Assembly: GCA_946902875.1 (NCBI GenBank)
Contig: OX336339.1
Coordinates: forward strand, 22,909,349 to 22,973,348
Direction: 5' to 3'
DNA length: 64,000 bases
Origin: Nematopogon swammerdamellus
Taxonomy: Eukaryota; Arthropoda; Insecta; Lepidoptera; Adelidae
In this document: positions 28,516 to 40,431 of the stretch, in pieces
Layout of the letters: each line of letters opens with the position of its first letter
Position numbering within the stretch: the first letter of the stretch is position 1
Translations under genes and position numbers: made by a program
The notes under the pieces: model-generated
What the model saw: only the letters and a program-made list of their open reading frames with translations
Databases searched by the model: none
What the model was told of the DNA's origin: nothing

Positions 28516-31500
28516 TTAGGAATTGAGGAGATAGTCTTTCAAGAGCACTCTGAACGTGTGGATCGATGCACACTGTCGTAAACGAAGAGGAAGTTCGTTC
28601 CACATGCGTGCAGCGTGCACTGTGAAAGAATCAGTATAAAATACCGAGGAGTGGGACGGGATAGCAAGGACAAGGGTGTCAGAGGATCTTAATGGTACAC
28701 CGTGGGAGGACAGCATTTGGAAACGGTCGGATAGGTATTTAGGAGCAGCAGGGTCATTCAGTGTGCAGTACAAGAGAGAGAGGACATGGGAATTTCTGCG
28801 ACGACGTATGTCGAGCCACTGAAGGCTAGACCGGAACTCAGAAATGTGATCAAATTTCCGCAGACCGAAAATGTAACGGATGCACATGTTTAGTAGCCGG
28901 TCCAGCTTATTCAGCAGCTCTTCATTGACATCGAGGTAACAGACATCAGCATAGTCTAGAATAGGGAGGAGAAGAGATTGTACCAACATAGTCTTTGTGC
29001 TGATAGGTAGGAAATTCTGCAGACGCTTGAGAGAATGCATGCTGGCGAACACTTTCCGACTAACCTCACCGACTTGTACGTTCCATGATAACGTCTCATC
29101 AATGTAAAGGCCAAGGTTTTTTACCACCTTAACCAGAGGGACTGCGACACCATTAAAGAGAATATGTGGTAAAGATGTTTTGTCTAGTTTGCCTAAGAGT
29201 TTTGTAGAACCGATAATAATCGCCTGAGTTTTCTGTGGGTTTACCAGTAGACCATATCGCTCAGCCCACGAGAGTACTGAGTCAAGATCGATGTTCATGA
29301 GAGCAAAAGCACTGTCAACATCCTCAACCCTAAAGTGCCTATAGAGCTGCAAGTCGTCAGCGTAAAGGTGGTAGTGACACATAAGAGATGCAACGACAGT
29401 GTTGATGAAAATAGAGAAAAGAAGGGGAGAAAGAACGCCGCCTTGTGGTACGCCAGCCGTGGTACAACACCAGTTCGAGGAAATATTATCCAAACGAACA
29501 CATTGGCAGCGACCATACAGGTAAGAAGAGAACCAGTCAATTACCGGTTGTGAAATATTAAGGGTTCCAAGTATAGCCAGCATAATGTCAAAATCAACAG
29601 AGTTGAAGGCACTGCTGAAATCAAGCAGGACAAGAATTGTGAGTTTACGATTATCCATGGCATGGCGTATATCGTCTGTGATTTTGACTAGTGCTGAAGT
29701 CGTGCTATGCGCTGGCCTAAAGCCAGATTGAAGCTGATCGAGAAGTTGGTTTGAGGAGAGGTAGTTAGAAAGCTGATAGTGCACAACCCTCTCCAATACC
29801 TTTGATAGGAAAGGTAGAATGGAGATAGGGCGATAATTGCTGAAGAGGGAGGGGTTACTGATTTTAGGCAAGGGAATCACGTAGGCCTTCTTCCACAAGT
29901 CGGGAAAACATCCCGATACTAGAGAATGATTGATAATATGAGTGATGACCGGTAGAATATTGTCCAGTATCGGGATGTACAAGTCCCGACTCATGTCGTC
30001 AGCACCCATGGCCTTGCTGTGAATCGAGAGAATTATCTTTTTGATTTCACAACCAAAGACAGGGATGAAATCAAATGGATCAGAGTCAGGAAGTGAGACC
30101 GCATGTAACCGGCGAATGGTGTCGGCTTTGACGATAGGATCCATAGTGATCGGTGAGGCCGAGAAGTGAGAGTTAAGGGCATTGAGATCAATAGAGGATG
30201 CAGCATCAGTGCTAGCCTTACCGACACCAAGAGAACGTAGAAATTTCCACAGCTGTTTGGGAGGGCAGTGTTCAATAGAACCACTGATGTGACGGCGTTA
30301 TGCGTCTCTACACATCCTGGTACACTGGTTTCTTACAGCTCTATATTTGGCTTTGCTCTCATCGTTGGACGCGGACCTGAGTCTTCGCTTTAGTGCGTCC
30401 CGTTTCGCCATCATTTTGCGAATTTCGGCGTTAAGCCAAGGAGCTGGTAAATGTTTCATTCGCACTGCGCGAACAGGAGCATGTCTATCATACAGTTGTG
30501 TAATATTTTTAGATAGAAGCTCCACCTTGACATAAATGCTGTCATCGTCGTAGAGAGGCGTCCAGTCAATGGCACCAGCTTCATGCCTTAAAGCCTGCAG
30601 GTCCATCTTAGCAAAGCTACGTTGCAGAAGTATTTTGGGTTTTTGTTTGGGAGGTTTAATTCTGTAGGACGCGAAGATAAGGTCATGACGGGAGAAGCCC
30701 GGGGCAAGCAGCTGACCGTGACTTTGCACTAGATCAGTGCGGGAAGTGAGAATTAGGTCAAGAAGAGTGTGAGAGTCATCAGTGTGGAAAGTGGCATCCA
30801 AAGGAAGAATATCAATACCAACTGATTTAGTTAAGGAGAGGAGTCGACGCGAGCGCAAATCATCCCTCAGGAGGCAAGTATTAAAATCACCAAGGATGAT
30901 TATGTGATCAAAATCAGGGGCAGTCTGTTCTAAGATTTGTTCGAATTCGTTGAAGTAGTTGATACGCGGAGGGCAGTAAAACACACCAAGCAGAACTTTA
31001 GTGTGATTGAAGTTAAGCTCAAGTAGGATATATTCAGCCGATTCGGAGTATTCAGAGGACCATTTGTTAATAATTTTTGAAGAAATATTACTACGTAGAT
31101 ATATAGCCACCCCACCCCAGCCTTTCAAAGTACGGTCGTTCCGTATAAGTTGATAGCCAGGTAAAGAGAAGGCAGTGGAAGGCAGAGTGGGCTTTAACAG
31201 AGATTCTGACACCAGTACAGCATGCAAATGTTGACTGGTGAAAGATGTGAGTAGGTCGGGGTAATGAGCAGGAATACTCTCAGCATTAATATGGCACACG
31301 TTGAAATTTTTGGGAAAACAAGAAAACTTGCAATTCAGTGTCTCCCCCAGATGAGGAGCACTGGAGAAGGAATCTTCTGCATCACTGAAATTGTCTGATG
31401 AGGAGGAGGATGAAAAAGCTGAAAAAAAAGAATCTGAGTCAGAACACATAAATAGATAATAATAATACAAATATATATATAATAAATTAAAACAAATATT

Positions 31501-31548
31501 AATAACAGATATAACAACAACAATTAGATTGCAGTGCCAACATGACAC
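28516..31548 (-). pseudogene. ORF2: endonuclease-reverse transcriptase, broken by one in-frame stop
   Basis: Frame 31548-30298 (416 codons) holds an APE-type endonuclease: CHINAESI, SESLL, GWGGVAIYL, LGDFNTCLL, then SHTLLDLI and SRHDLI, a variant of the usual SDH. After a single TAA at 30298-30300 the same frame continues without another stop to 28516. It carries the reverse transcriptase: NYRPISILPFLSKVLERV, SGFRPAHSTTSAL, motif A VLLDFSSAF, motif B AGVPQGGVLSPLLF, catalytic YADD, and motif D NPQKTQAIIIGS. From the Met at 30144, motif A Asp is residue 175 and YADD is 261-264. The intact span is about 1011 codons, the usual size for ORF2. One nonsense change in an otherwise open frame suggests a recently inactivated copy. 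The first 80 residues are hydrophobic and serine-rich, so the true start may be further in. Confidence 0.92.
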
Positions 31549-32398
31549 CCAGAGAACCGCCAGAAAGGTTGCAGAGCTTATATAAATAAAGATTTACATA
31601 CACAGTAAAACTGAAACAGACCCAACGCACATATTGAATGGATTTATAAAACTAACAAAGAGAAAAAGTAATTGAAATAAAAGCTAACTAAAAGAGATTC
31701 ACAAGATAATAAAGACAGAATGCTGTCTATATGAATTCTGTGGTCTGTGTCTATCTATATCACTTCCGAGTAAAATAATAATCACATAGTTCACACAATA
31801 CGCTAACAATATTGTTCATACTTCAAATAGTATTAATTTGGGTAAGCCAAAAATAAAATAAAAAACCCATATTTTGTATCATCCAACACTACGAGTACAT
31901 AATTTTATGGACAGTATCATCCATCACTATCCGCTAAGCGGGCGAAATGTCACCTCGCTACTCGCACCTTTTGAAGTTATGGAAATAATTTGATCTAGGT
32001 ATTATAATTTACATTGTAGGTTGTAACTAAGCGCAAATTATATAACAATATAGTGTACGAGTATATGTTCGTTTTGACATTGGTGCAAAGAATAGTAGAC
32101 ATCAAGTGGGAGTGACAAAATATTTGAAGCATTACAGTATTTACCAAATTTACAATAACAACAGTATAAGTAGCGAGAACAGACCTCTGACAGTCTGTGA
32201 GATACAATTTTGTGATTGATCTGATCATCAAAATAGACTTATTAATACAATTACATACCTACCTAGCTGTGTGTATTGTGTACGGTGTGGTGTGTTAGAA
32301 ACGAAATATAGATAACTGGAGTGTGAGGGTACTTTTTTGTTATGGTGTTTCAAGGTAAACAAAGTAAACTGATGTGATAGGATTGTGACGAACAATAA

Positions 32399-33208
32399 TT
32401 AAGGACGCAAAGGTTTCTTACGGGGCTGGCGAGAGAGTGCCAAACCCACACGCTCATCAGAGCTGTCGCCGTCGACTGCAGTGCCGAGGAGAGCAGAGCC
32501 GAGAGCCGCGCCGCGTGCAGTCGCGGCGTCAGAGGACACACTCCCAGCATTCGTCAAGCTGGCGGGGGCAAGCTGCCGCAGCTGGGCCACCGATCGTACT
32601 TGCTGCCTCGTGTTGTCGGAGAGGAGAACAAGCACATGTCCATCCTGGGTCCAGCTCTTGGATATTCCGAAGACCTTGCGTGCCTCAACGAACACCTTGT
32701 GCCGGGACTCGGTCAGGAACTCCGAGAGAGACGAGCCGGATCCCTTCAACAGCGATTTCTTGCGCCAGATGCTTGACCTTGCCTCCAAGTGCACGAACCT
32801 CAGCAAAACAGGACGGTTGCGGCCAGACGCAGCTGGACGCTTCCCAAGCCGGTGACACAGTCGGAGGTCGTCCGCGGTGAGATCAGGTTGGTCAAGAGTT
32901 TTTAGCAAGCAGATTACTTTTGACTTGATGTCCTCGCCGTCGCTCTCCTTCACTCCGTGAACTAACAAGCTTTTTCGTCGGTTCCAGGTCTCCATGTCGT
33001 CCAGGCGCTCCACAACTGACTGTAGCTCCTGCCGCACACAGCCGATTGCCTTCCACACGAGCCCCTGGAAGAGCCGAAAGTCCTGCGCGAGACGGTCTCG
33101 CTCCGTCGATAGTCCCGAGGAAGCCAGGCGGGCGCTGAATTCTGACATTTGTGCTTCAAATTTGACCTCGAGCTCTGTCAGGGCTGTCAAGGAATCACGC
33201 TGCGCCAT
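32399..33208 (-). CDS. ORF1 protein of the non-LTR element (269 aa)
   Basis: Opens MAQRDSLTALTELEVKFEAQ. Residues 1-75 look like a coiled coil. Then WNRRKSLLVHGVKE with CHRLGK and RPVLLRFVHLEARSSIW resembles the RRM-like RNA-binding core of L1-type ORF1 proteins. FLTESRHKVFVEARK and SWTQDGHVLVLL resemble the following C-terminal domain, also found in FP-25K-like proteins. The tail is Ala/Ser-rich and low complexity. ORF1 proteins bind element RNA as a chaperone. The same strand and position 5' of ORF2 support the role. No internal stop. Confidence 0.75.
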   Translation of the reverse strand: MAQRDSLTALTELEVKFEAQMSEFSARLASSGLSTERDRLAQDFRLFQGLVWKAIGCVRQELQSVVERLDDMETWNRRKSLLVHGVKESDGEDIKSKVICLLKTLDQPDLTADDLRLCHRLGKRPAASGRNRPVLLRFVHLEARSSIWRKKSLLKGSGSSLSEFLTESRHKVFVEARKVFGISKSWTQDGHVLVLLSDNTRQQVRSVAQLRQLAPASLTNAGSVSSDAATARGAALGSALLGTAVDGDSSDERVGLALSRQPRKKPLRP

Positions 33209-33419
33209 TCTTGTGTGTTAAAGTAACAGATGTTTGTGCTGAGAGGTTATGTGTCTAAGGCGGTTCTGGGTGCTGGCTGCTAGTGCATGTCCTGGCTTAA
33301 CAACACTCCCACACTTTCCGGAGATGTTTCAGACGCACTAGCTCGAAGAAGGTTACAATATTGTCAATTATATAATTTTTAAAGTTAGTTTCAATTTCAG
33401 ACCAAAAAATAGTTGTTTA

Positions 33420-34234
33420 CATGTACAACTACCCGCAATAATCGTCCATAGGTAGTTTCATCCATAGGTAGGTAGCCTGCTCTTGGATACGTCGAAAATT
33501 CCGCCAGTTCTATTTCAATGCGAAGAAGAACTGACAAACAAACTTTGCAAGTCACAATAATAAGTAACTCATACTACCGCTCACAAGAACAGTATTGTTT
33601 ACAACATGAAAGTGAATATTTAAGAATCTAACCACTCTGCCTATTTACGTTACCTACATCTGCTGTATAGTGTCATAGTCTATTTTGATACTTAAATATA
33701 TCAAATCAACAACAAATTAGTATAAGTTTATCACAAAGAAAATCTAATATGTCACGTTAAAAAATAAAACGGATTAGACTCTGTCTACGTACACGCAAGT
33801 TCAAGCAAAATAAGGGAACCCAAAAATGCTCAATCGATCTCATTACACAGTGTTTTTCTGTGTTGTTGTGCTTGTACAGAAAGTTAAGGGTTTCGTTGAA
33901 ATCCTTTAATATAGTACTCATAGAAACTCAGTAGCGTAGCACGACTATTAGATACACTTGTGTTTCCGAAAATTTCTTACGCTACCACGAAATCCGGCTG
34001 ATGATGAGTGCAATTATCGGACTGTCCCGGTCATTCACGGACAAGTGGCAACCATAGACGAAGGGCAGGGCGTCATATTTGCTTCAAAATCAGCGTTGAG
34101 ATTTTTTTTAAATTAATCAATAATGTGTTCTAATATGTGGAACATTTAATGTGTTTTATTGTTAGGTAAAACATCTTCATTTACAAAAATCCTTTATTAT
34201 CTTAAAAGTAATACAACTTTATAGTAAAGTTTAG
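33420..34234. other. Repeat remnant then AT-rich DNA
   Basis: 33430-33545 is an inverted copy of the interior of the 18236-18556 element ('aaattccgccagttct', 'ctgacaaacaaac'). The rest to 34234 shows no gene. Confidence 0.5.
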
Positions 34235-34321
34235 GTGTCATGGGCTGACATCACGGATGTAGTAGGTAGTATAGACTATAGATGATGTAGCCAACCGTGT
34301 CAGTTTCCATGAAAAAAAAAA
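34235..34321 (+). repeat. SINE-A 3'-end fragment
   Basis: 'gtcatgggctgacatcacgg' through 'gccaaccgtgtcagtttcc' to an A-run, with a small duplication at 34262-34285. It faces the inverted fragment at 34515. Confidence 0.85.
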
Positions 34322-34514
34322 CTAAAAACCGACTAGCTAACATTTTGTAAAATAACATTGAAATCGATTAACAATATCGTTGTAACCTCGGTACCCAATA
34401 ATAATGACTTCAAATGTGTTTTTCCTTCTGATGTCGTTAAGTTGTGGAAAAATGAAAAGGACTCTTTCAGCGAAACCCTAGTTAAAATGGATCGGGCTAT
34501 TCTATAGTGCGTAC

Positions 34515-34605
34515 ATTTTTTTTATGGAAACTGACACGGTTGGCTTCATCACCTACAACATCCGTGATGTCAGCCCATAACACCGGGTGAACTTGGTGTC
34601 ACGTA
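34515..34605 (-). repeat. SINE-A 3'-end fragment, inverted
   Basis: A T-run then 'atggaaactgacacggttgg' and 'catccgtgatgtcagccca' is the reverse complement of the SINE-A tail. With 34235-34321 it can form a stem of about 75 bp around a 190-bp loop. Confidence 0.85.
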
Positions 34606-36064
34606 CACCGAAAAAGTTAAAGAAATACCAACTGAAGTTTGTTACCTACTTAAGATGTTGAGATGGTAGACTTGTTGACTAGAGATAATTATTGCTTGAG
34701 CATCTCTACCTATCCTTCTATGGAAACTACGTGATGGTATATATATATATAGTTGTATCAGCATCTCCTGAAAATAAGTGCTACTCCTTTTATCATTATC
34801 TCCCTTAGCTCTACTGAGGGGCGTTCGCAGAAAAATGGCGCCGATTAATTTCGTCTCCGGCGGACACTAATGCCATATTTTTCATCATTACGTGTTCATT
34901 TAAGAAAAAAAAAAACGAAGAAACGAAGACTATAAAAGAAAGAAGGGTAGGCGGCCCTGACGAAGAGTTATAGGCATTTAGTGGATAGTATAGTTACTTA
35001 CAACTTTCACACATAAGTACTACCTGGGAATATATAAGTTTTGTTTACGTCACGTCTCGGGTGTTCCGAAGTGTTTGCGCGGAAAGTGCCCGACAGACCC
35101 AGAACTTTATAAATTAAATGTATTTTATTTATTTGTTATATTTATAATAAACATAATATATATGTAATCCTCATGAAATTTTCTATCTATAATATGTAGG
35201 TATTAATATTCTGTCTTTAAAAGTTTGGGTACTAATCATTTATTCGCAGTAATCTCGAAGTGAAGTAACCAAAATTGAAGGTCATGAACTCCACTCAAAT
35301 AATATTATTTATCGACGCAATAAAATCAGACGTGAAAGAGAACACAAACACTTGAGTTGTGTTTTCGAATATATAATTGTATTATGTAAGTACCTATTCA
35401 TTTTGTCAACGAAAAGTCAAAGCTATTGTTCGCAAGTACAAGTCTGGCGCTAGATCAAAAGCTGTTTGCGAAAGCAACATTCTGGAAGACTGCTAACTGT
35501 ACGCCTTCAGCTGCCCCGCCCCGCCCCGCCCCGCCCCGCCCCGCCGGCCGGTGTTCCGACACAATAACTTCAGATTGAAAGCAATCGTCAAATATCCTTG
35601 AAAGTAAATCTAGCGGCTGAGAGGGCATTTCGAAACATCTAGAAAGCTGAATCGACCGTCTGCCGCGCCTCGGACGGCGTTAGGCAGACCGTTAAATTAT
35701 TCGTCAAATAATTTTTAGCCGTTTTAAAATTATCTCGATTTTGTGGTGTTAGCCGAAAATATTAATATTTTAATGTGCTACATTTGATTAGGTTATACGA
35801 GGGTAAACATTTATTGTTATCAGTAAATATCACTCAGTGGTAAATATAATACAATTTTAAAATGTTGAAAGCGTTACTCTCTATAGCACAGCCTTATGGG
35901 TTAGTTTGGGGCCAGAAACCTCGATTTTTTTTACTTTCTTTAATAGGTATCTTTTAAATTATAAATTTTAAAATAAAAAAACTACGTAGGTATATTATTT
36001 TCTATTCGTTATAATGAGCCCTTTTCGTTGATATCGTATATCACATTATGCACTTGCATTTTTT
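34606..36064. other. No gene recognised; C-rich pentamer tract
   Basis: Contains a short (TA)n near 34738-34751 and (CCCCG)n at 35513-35546. Otherwise AT-rich without recognisable coding. Confidence 0.45.
35513..35546 (-). repeat. (CCCCG)n tract, G-quadruplex potential on - strand
   Basis: About six tandem CCCCG units. Same pentamer as 27740-27770 in the other orientation. Confidence 0.85.
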
Positions 36065-36420
36065 AGGTTTCCGTACTCCATACGAAAACCCATTACTAGG
36101 TAAGCCTAGAACAAGAACATTTGGTTCTTGGCCTAGAACGTCTGTCTGGTGATCTGTCTGTCAGTCTGTCTGTCCGTCCGTAAGTCTGTCCGTCCGTCCG
36201 ATGGCTGTAAGTTTTGAACCGTAAGCATAAGCTAGCCGGTTGAATTTTCACAGAATATGTGTCATTTTGGCGGATATAACAAATAATAAAAAAAATTACA
36301 TAGAAAAATTAAGGAAATCCCCATACAAGGAAACGTGTTTTTTCAACGTTTTTTTTTGTGGTACGGAAACCTCGGTGCGCGCGTCCGAATCGCACTTGGC
36401 CGTATTTTTTTGAGATTTTT
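36065..36420 (-). repeat. Family D repeat
   Basis: From 'ttaggtttccgtactccata' through TCTG/TCCG tracts, 'taagttttgaaccgtaagc', 'cacagaatatgtgtcatt' and 'cgatataac'-like text to 'ggtacggaaacctcggtgcg' and 'cgcacttggccg'. Confidence 0.85.
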
Positions 36421-38017
36421 TATATTCAAAATACAATGGCAGCACCTTATGGAACACCTACATATATAATTACGAGTATGTAGGTACGAGTGCATTAATA
36501 AGTGGTAGAGATCACGCAGTCGGCTGTAACACCGCGATGGCGGCGGTGGGGGCGGAGGCGGCGCGGGCGACGCATGAAAACAAAATCTGCTAGATCTTTA
36601 TGTGGCCGCTTTGATAAAATTCTCTTTTACGAGTTCACCATTGGAAAGGAAATAAATAAAGAATAGAATAAGGAAAATGTTCTAACGGTTGTGTACGCTT
36701 TCTTCTGCTGCGTATTACTTTTGTAAGAATTTTTTTATTCAAAAGGAAGACATAATACAATTTTTGAGAAAAACACGACACTGACTAGTACGAGTGGGTA
36801 CCTCTTTAGCGATTACCTCGAATGAAAAGATTAAACCGTTATTCATCGGTACAATTTTCGGGCACGACGAATGAATTGATACATTTTGTAAAGAACCTTT
36901 ACATTTTTTATTAATTCAAGGCAAAATTATTTTTGAAATAATCGCCGGTGGACTGAGGCGAGGAGGGGGGCCGCTCGCTTATCAACAAATTTAATCTTAT
37001 ACTTTAAATTTAATCTGACGCATCCGGAGGAGATACCGTATTAGACTGCAAACAAATTGGCACACTTTGATAAAATATAACGCCCATTCCGTAGTCCGGA
37101 GCCGGTGCCAAAATTAAATTCCGAGAGCAGGAAGGGATTTGATTAGGTTTTTGAGAAAGACTATCTACCTAATTGCGAATTCTCCAATAAAACTGCTCTG
37201 CGGAATCGTGACCGGGTCCGTGCACCACCTCATCGCTTAGACCTTTACTTTAGACTAAAATTTAGGCTTTACCTTCGGAAATATCTAAGAAAATACGAAA
37301 TCTAGGACTCACAGACTAATCTAATTTTGAGCTCACCCATTTGACATAAATGTAGGCCTCGTCAATGTTTGTATAAAATTTCGTTTTACGTAAACATTGG
37401 AAGAATTGAAAGCGGATAAAGTGAGACCGCGCATTTCTCTCGTCGACGAAGGCGTCAGGAACATAACCGTGCACCGTGTATGTACTTGTGTGTCTCTATA
37501 CTTGTGTACGTCATTGTACGTGTCCCGCGACGTCCTTACAAATCCCATCACATTGTTGCTAATGGTGTCGTCCTTGTTCTAAATATCCATTACAGGGAAT
37601 TTTCTCGGAATATTGGAAAAATAAGGTACGAGGGCTTCCTGCAGGGTGATCTTACGGAATGAGATTGGGGGAAAACGAAGGTGGGTCGAAGGTCGTTGGA
37701 GATATCGTGTTCCCTTCCGAGGAGGCCGTTCGCTTCGGGAGCCGCGATGTCGATCCAAAAGCACTCGAAACATTTTCGATTTCACCTTACTGAGAAATAG
37801 CAATATATCTGGAGTGGGAAGTAAATTGTCTGTAGAATGGTTGAACCAATGAGTTACTGGTTTATACATCGAGATACGAGGGGCGTATAAATAAAATTGA
37901 GAATGAGACACTCCTTGGAACTAAAAAAAAATTAATACTGTATGGCCTAGCTCGGGATCTGTCAGAGAAAAAATATACAGATTTAAGATTATCTTTTTTT
38001 AAATTTCAAAATTTAGG
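36421..38017. other. No gene recognised
   Basis: GC-rich patch at 36530-36570. Opposing frames at 37579-37911 (-) and 37646-37852 (+) overlap each other and neither shows a domain I know. No supported exon. Confidence 0.4.
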
Positions 38018-38412
38018 TTTCCGTATCCGTCGAACGGAACCCTATTACTAAGCCTACGCAGTCCGTCTGTCTGTCTGTCCGTCCGTCTGTCCGAAGGATG
38101 TATCTCTTGAACCGTAATAAGTAGCCCGTTGAAATTTTCACAGAATATGTGTTATTAAAGTTATTATGGCCGATATAACAACATATAATAAAAATAAGAA
38201 AAAGTAAAAAATTCACAGGGTCCTCATGTGTATGCGCGCCATCTACCGAAAACAGTATGAAGCATTTTAAATAATAATGAATTTTAACTAGGTATATGAA
38301 GCATGTCATAAAACACGCCATAGATGGCGGCGTGAGTGGCGCAGATCATGACATGGCGATACGGAACCCTCGATGAGCGAGTTCGCCTCGCACTTGGCTG
38401 GTTTTTTTTTGA
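38018..38412 (-). repeat. Family D repeat, long copy
   Basis: 'ggtttccgtatccgtcg' to 'cgatgagcgagttcgcctcg' and 'cgcacttggctgg'. Includes 'ttgaaccgtaataagtagcc', 'cacagaatatgtgttatt' and 'catagatggcggcgtgagtg'. Confidence 0.85.
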
Positions 38413-38739
38413 GTAATTAATTTTGCGCTCGCGAATTTTTTTCTGTTTCACCAGGTTAGTTCCCTAATTCATGATGCTGGCTATAAAATATGTACTTGAA
38501 CATAATGCATATTCAATTCACCATACCTCACGCCCTTGTGATTTGTATTAATTTATTTTCGAAACTGAAGGAATATCCGAGAGGCTAGAAATTTGAAGAG
38601 ATGATCCATTTGTCGCCGCTATGCAGAAATTATTAGTTTTTAGATGCTCACGATGAAGATTTTTTTTTTAAAGGTAATTTTAGTTTACATAAACGATACA
38701 TCAAGTGCGTTATTCTAAAACCAGCTTTTTAATAAAAAA

Positions 38740-38862
38740 ACCGCATCCAAATCGGTCCATCCTTTTGGGAGCTACGATGCCACAGAAAGACACACCCATA
38801 CACAAATGCACACACATTCGTTAAACTTATAACACCCCTCCGTTTGCGTCGGGGGTTAAAAG
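38740..38862 (+). repeat. Repeat 'aaatcggtccatccttttgggagctacgatg'-type
   Basis: Same family as 9285-9413, ending 'cgttaaacttataacacccc' and 'cgtcgggggttaaaa'. Confidence 0.8.
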
Positions 38863-38967
38863 GTGATTATGTGAAAAAAATATTAAAAGTTTACTGTTGA
38901 ATAAAAGTTTACTGGAATATTATACTCATTCCAACTTTTATTGAAGCGCCCTAGTATTTATATACTT

Positions 38968-39560
38968 TTTAACCGATTTCCAAAAAAGGAGGAGGTTCTC
39001 AATTCGTCTGTATGTTTTTTTTTTTTATTTTTTTTTTATTTTTTTTTTGTATGTTTGTTACGCGATTTCTCCGTCAATTGAGGGCTGATTTAGAAAATTC
39101 TTTTTTTATTAATTAGGTCATACTTCCGAAGTGGTCCCATTTCAATTTTATCGAAATTGGTTCAGTGGTTTTCGAAAAATCAGCATAATACTATGGTGTG
39201 TGGTTACCTTCAGCAAAACTTGTGATGTGGTCGTTTTCGGCAATTTTCAGTTTGATAAATTAGTATGGTGTGTGGTTACCTTCAGCAAAATTTTTGTGAT
39301 GTGGACTTATTCAGCAATTTGCAGTCTGACACATATGGCGAATAATTCTGTACCACTTCAATCGATTTCGATTATTCGATTTCGATTATTCTTTTTTATG
39401 TAATATTACTAAAAAGAATGAAATAAAAACTGTTTTAAAAAATATTAAACCGATTTCCAAAAAACAAAAAAAAAAGAACTAAAAAGTATGAAATACCTAA
39501 TATTTTGAAATTTTCTCTGTCCTGTTGAAATACATGAATCGATATACTAGTGATACATAT
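38968..39560 (+). repeat. 'accgatttccaaaaaaggaggaggttctc' repeat with nested tandem unit
   Basis: Starts 'aaccgatttccaaaaaagga', then 'tttgttacgcgatttctcc' and 'attggttcagtggttttcg'. At 39193-39336 a 72-bp unit ('atggtgtgtggttaccttca..') is present twice. From 39330 the sequence matches 10398-10510 closely. Probably two or three elements joined; a partial repeat of its start is at 39825-39900. Confidence 0.65.
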
Positions 39561-39904
39561 TCGGACCCTTGTTTCATGAATATTCTAAATTTGAAATTTT
39601 TTATATTTTCCGACCGGCCAGGTGCGCTTAATTTATTATGGTACCTGACCGGTACCTACTGTACCGAGTACCATCGAGCTGGTCTGATGATGGAGACAGA
39701 AGGTGGCCATAGGAACTCCTAAACTACACATGATAAACCCATCGTTTTTGGGCTCGTTGCATTTGTCTTCACGAGAAATTTACTTTAGACCTAAGAGATT
39801 ATCAATTCGACGGTATGTTTTCTTTTTTTGGATGTTTGTTACGCGATTACTCCGTCAATTGTGGGCCGATTTTGATTTTTTTTTTATTTGAAAGGGGATA
39901 ACGT

Positions 39905-40431
39905 GAGGTTTTTGAAGTGAAAACTTCTTTAGCGGCGCTTGGCACTTTTTTAGGTGGGTAAAAAATGTATAACTCGCGACATCGCGTCAGCGTCATTTTT
40001 AAAATGAAACCTTAAGTCATTGCATTAAGGGTTAAGTTAGAGTGGCACGGGATCTGCCGGCACTCCCGGAGTGCAACTGTTAAGTAGGGTTCGGTAACAC
40101 GTTTATGTCTGTCCATTCTACTAAGTTCTGCAAAATGAATGTAGGGTTCCGTAACAAATGCATGTCTGTCTGTTCTACTAAATTTAACATTTATTTCAAA
40201 ATGAATGTAGGGTTCCGTAACAAATGTATGTCTGTCCGTTCTACTAAATTTTACAATTTTCAACAAAGGCCCTCCGACGGTTATTTTATAATAAAAGTAG
40301 GGTTCCGTAACAAATGTATGTCTGTCCGTTCTACTAAATTTCACAATTTTCAACCAAGGTCCTCCGACGGTTATTTTATAATAAAAGTAGGGTTCCGTAA
40401 CACGTTATGTCTGTCCATTCTACTAAGTTCT
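39905..40431 (+). repeat. Second copy of the array-bearing element interior
   Basis: 39905-40085 matches 12833-13027 ('tttttgaagtgaaaacttct', 'ttagcggcgcttggcac', 'gtggcacgggatctgccggc'). It is followed by five array units starting at 40085, 40142, 40208, 40298 and 40388 (spacings 57, 66, 90, 90). The long inverted ends of the 12.7-13.9 kb copy are absent, and the right side is cut by a SINE-A. Confidence 0.9.

Larger units (their letters stand above)
28196..33369 (-). mobile_element. Near full-length non-LTR retrotransposon (CR1/L2/Jockey-like group)
   Basis: About 5.2 kb on the - strand. A 5' region (33209 to about 33369) is followed by ORF1 (33208-32399), an 850-bp spacer, ORF2 with endonuclease and reverse transcriptase (31548-28516), and a 3' UTR ending 'gtgcaataaacg' then an A/T-rich terminal tract at about 28196. 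The order ORF1, EN, RT with an APE-type endonuclease places it among non-LTR elements. There is no RNase H and no LTR. An 8-bp 'tataattt' at 28178 and 33370 could be a target duplication, but such AT-rich matches are common by chance. The outer boundaries are uncertain by about 50-100 bp. Confidence 0.85.

Noticed and set aside
32437..32880. Open frames of 147 and 124 codons on the + strand
   Set aside because: Shadows of the GC-rich ORF1 gene of the retroelement on the - strand.
37579..37911. 110-codon - strand frame as a retroelement fragment
   Set aside because: I could not match it to RT, endonuclease or gag-like motifs; the opposite strand is also open.
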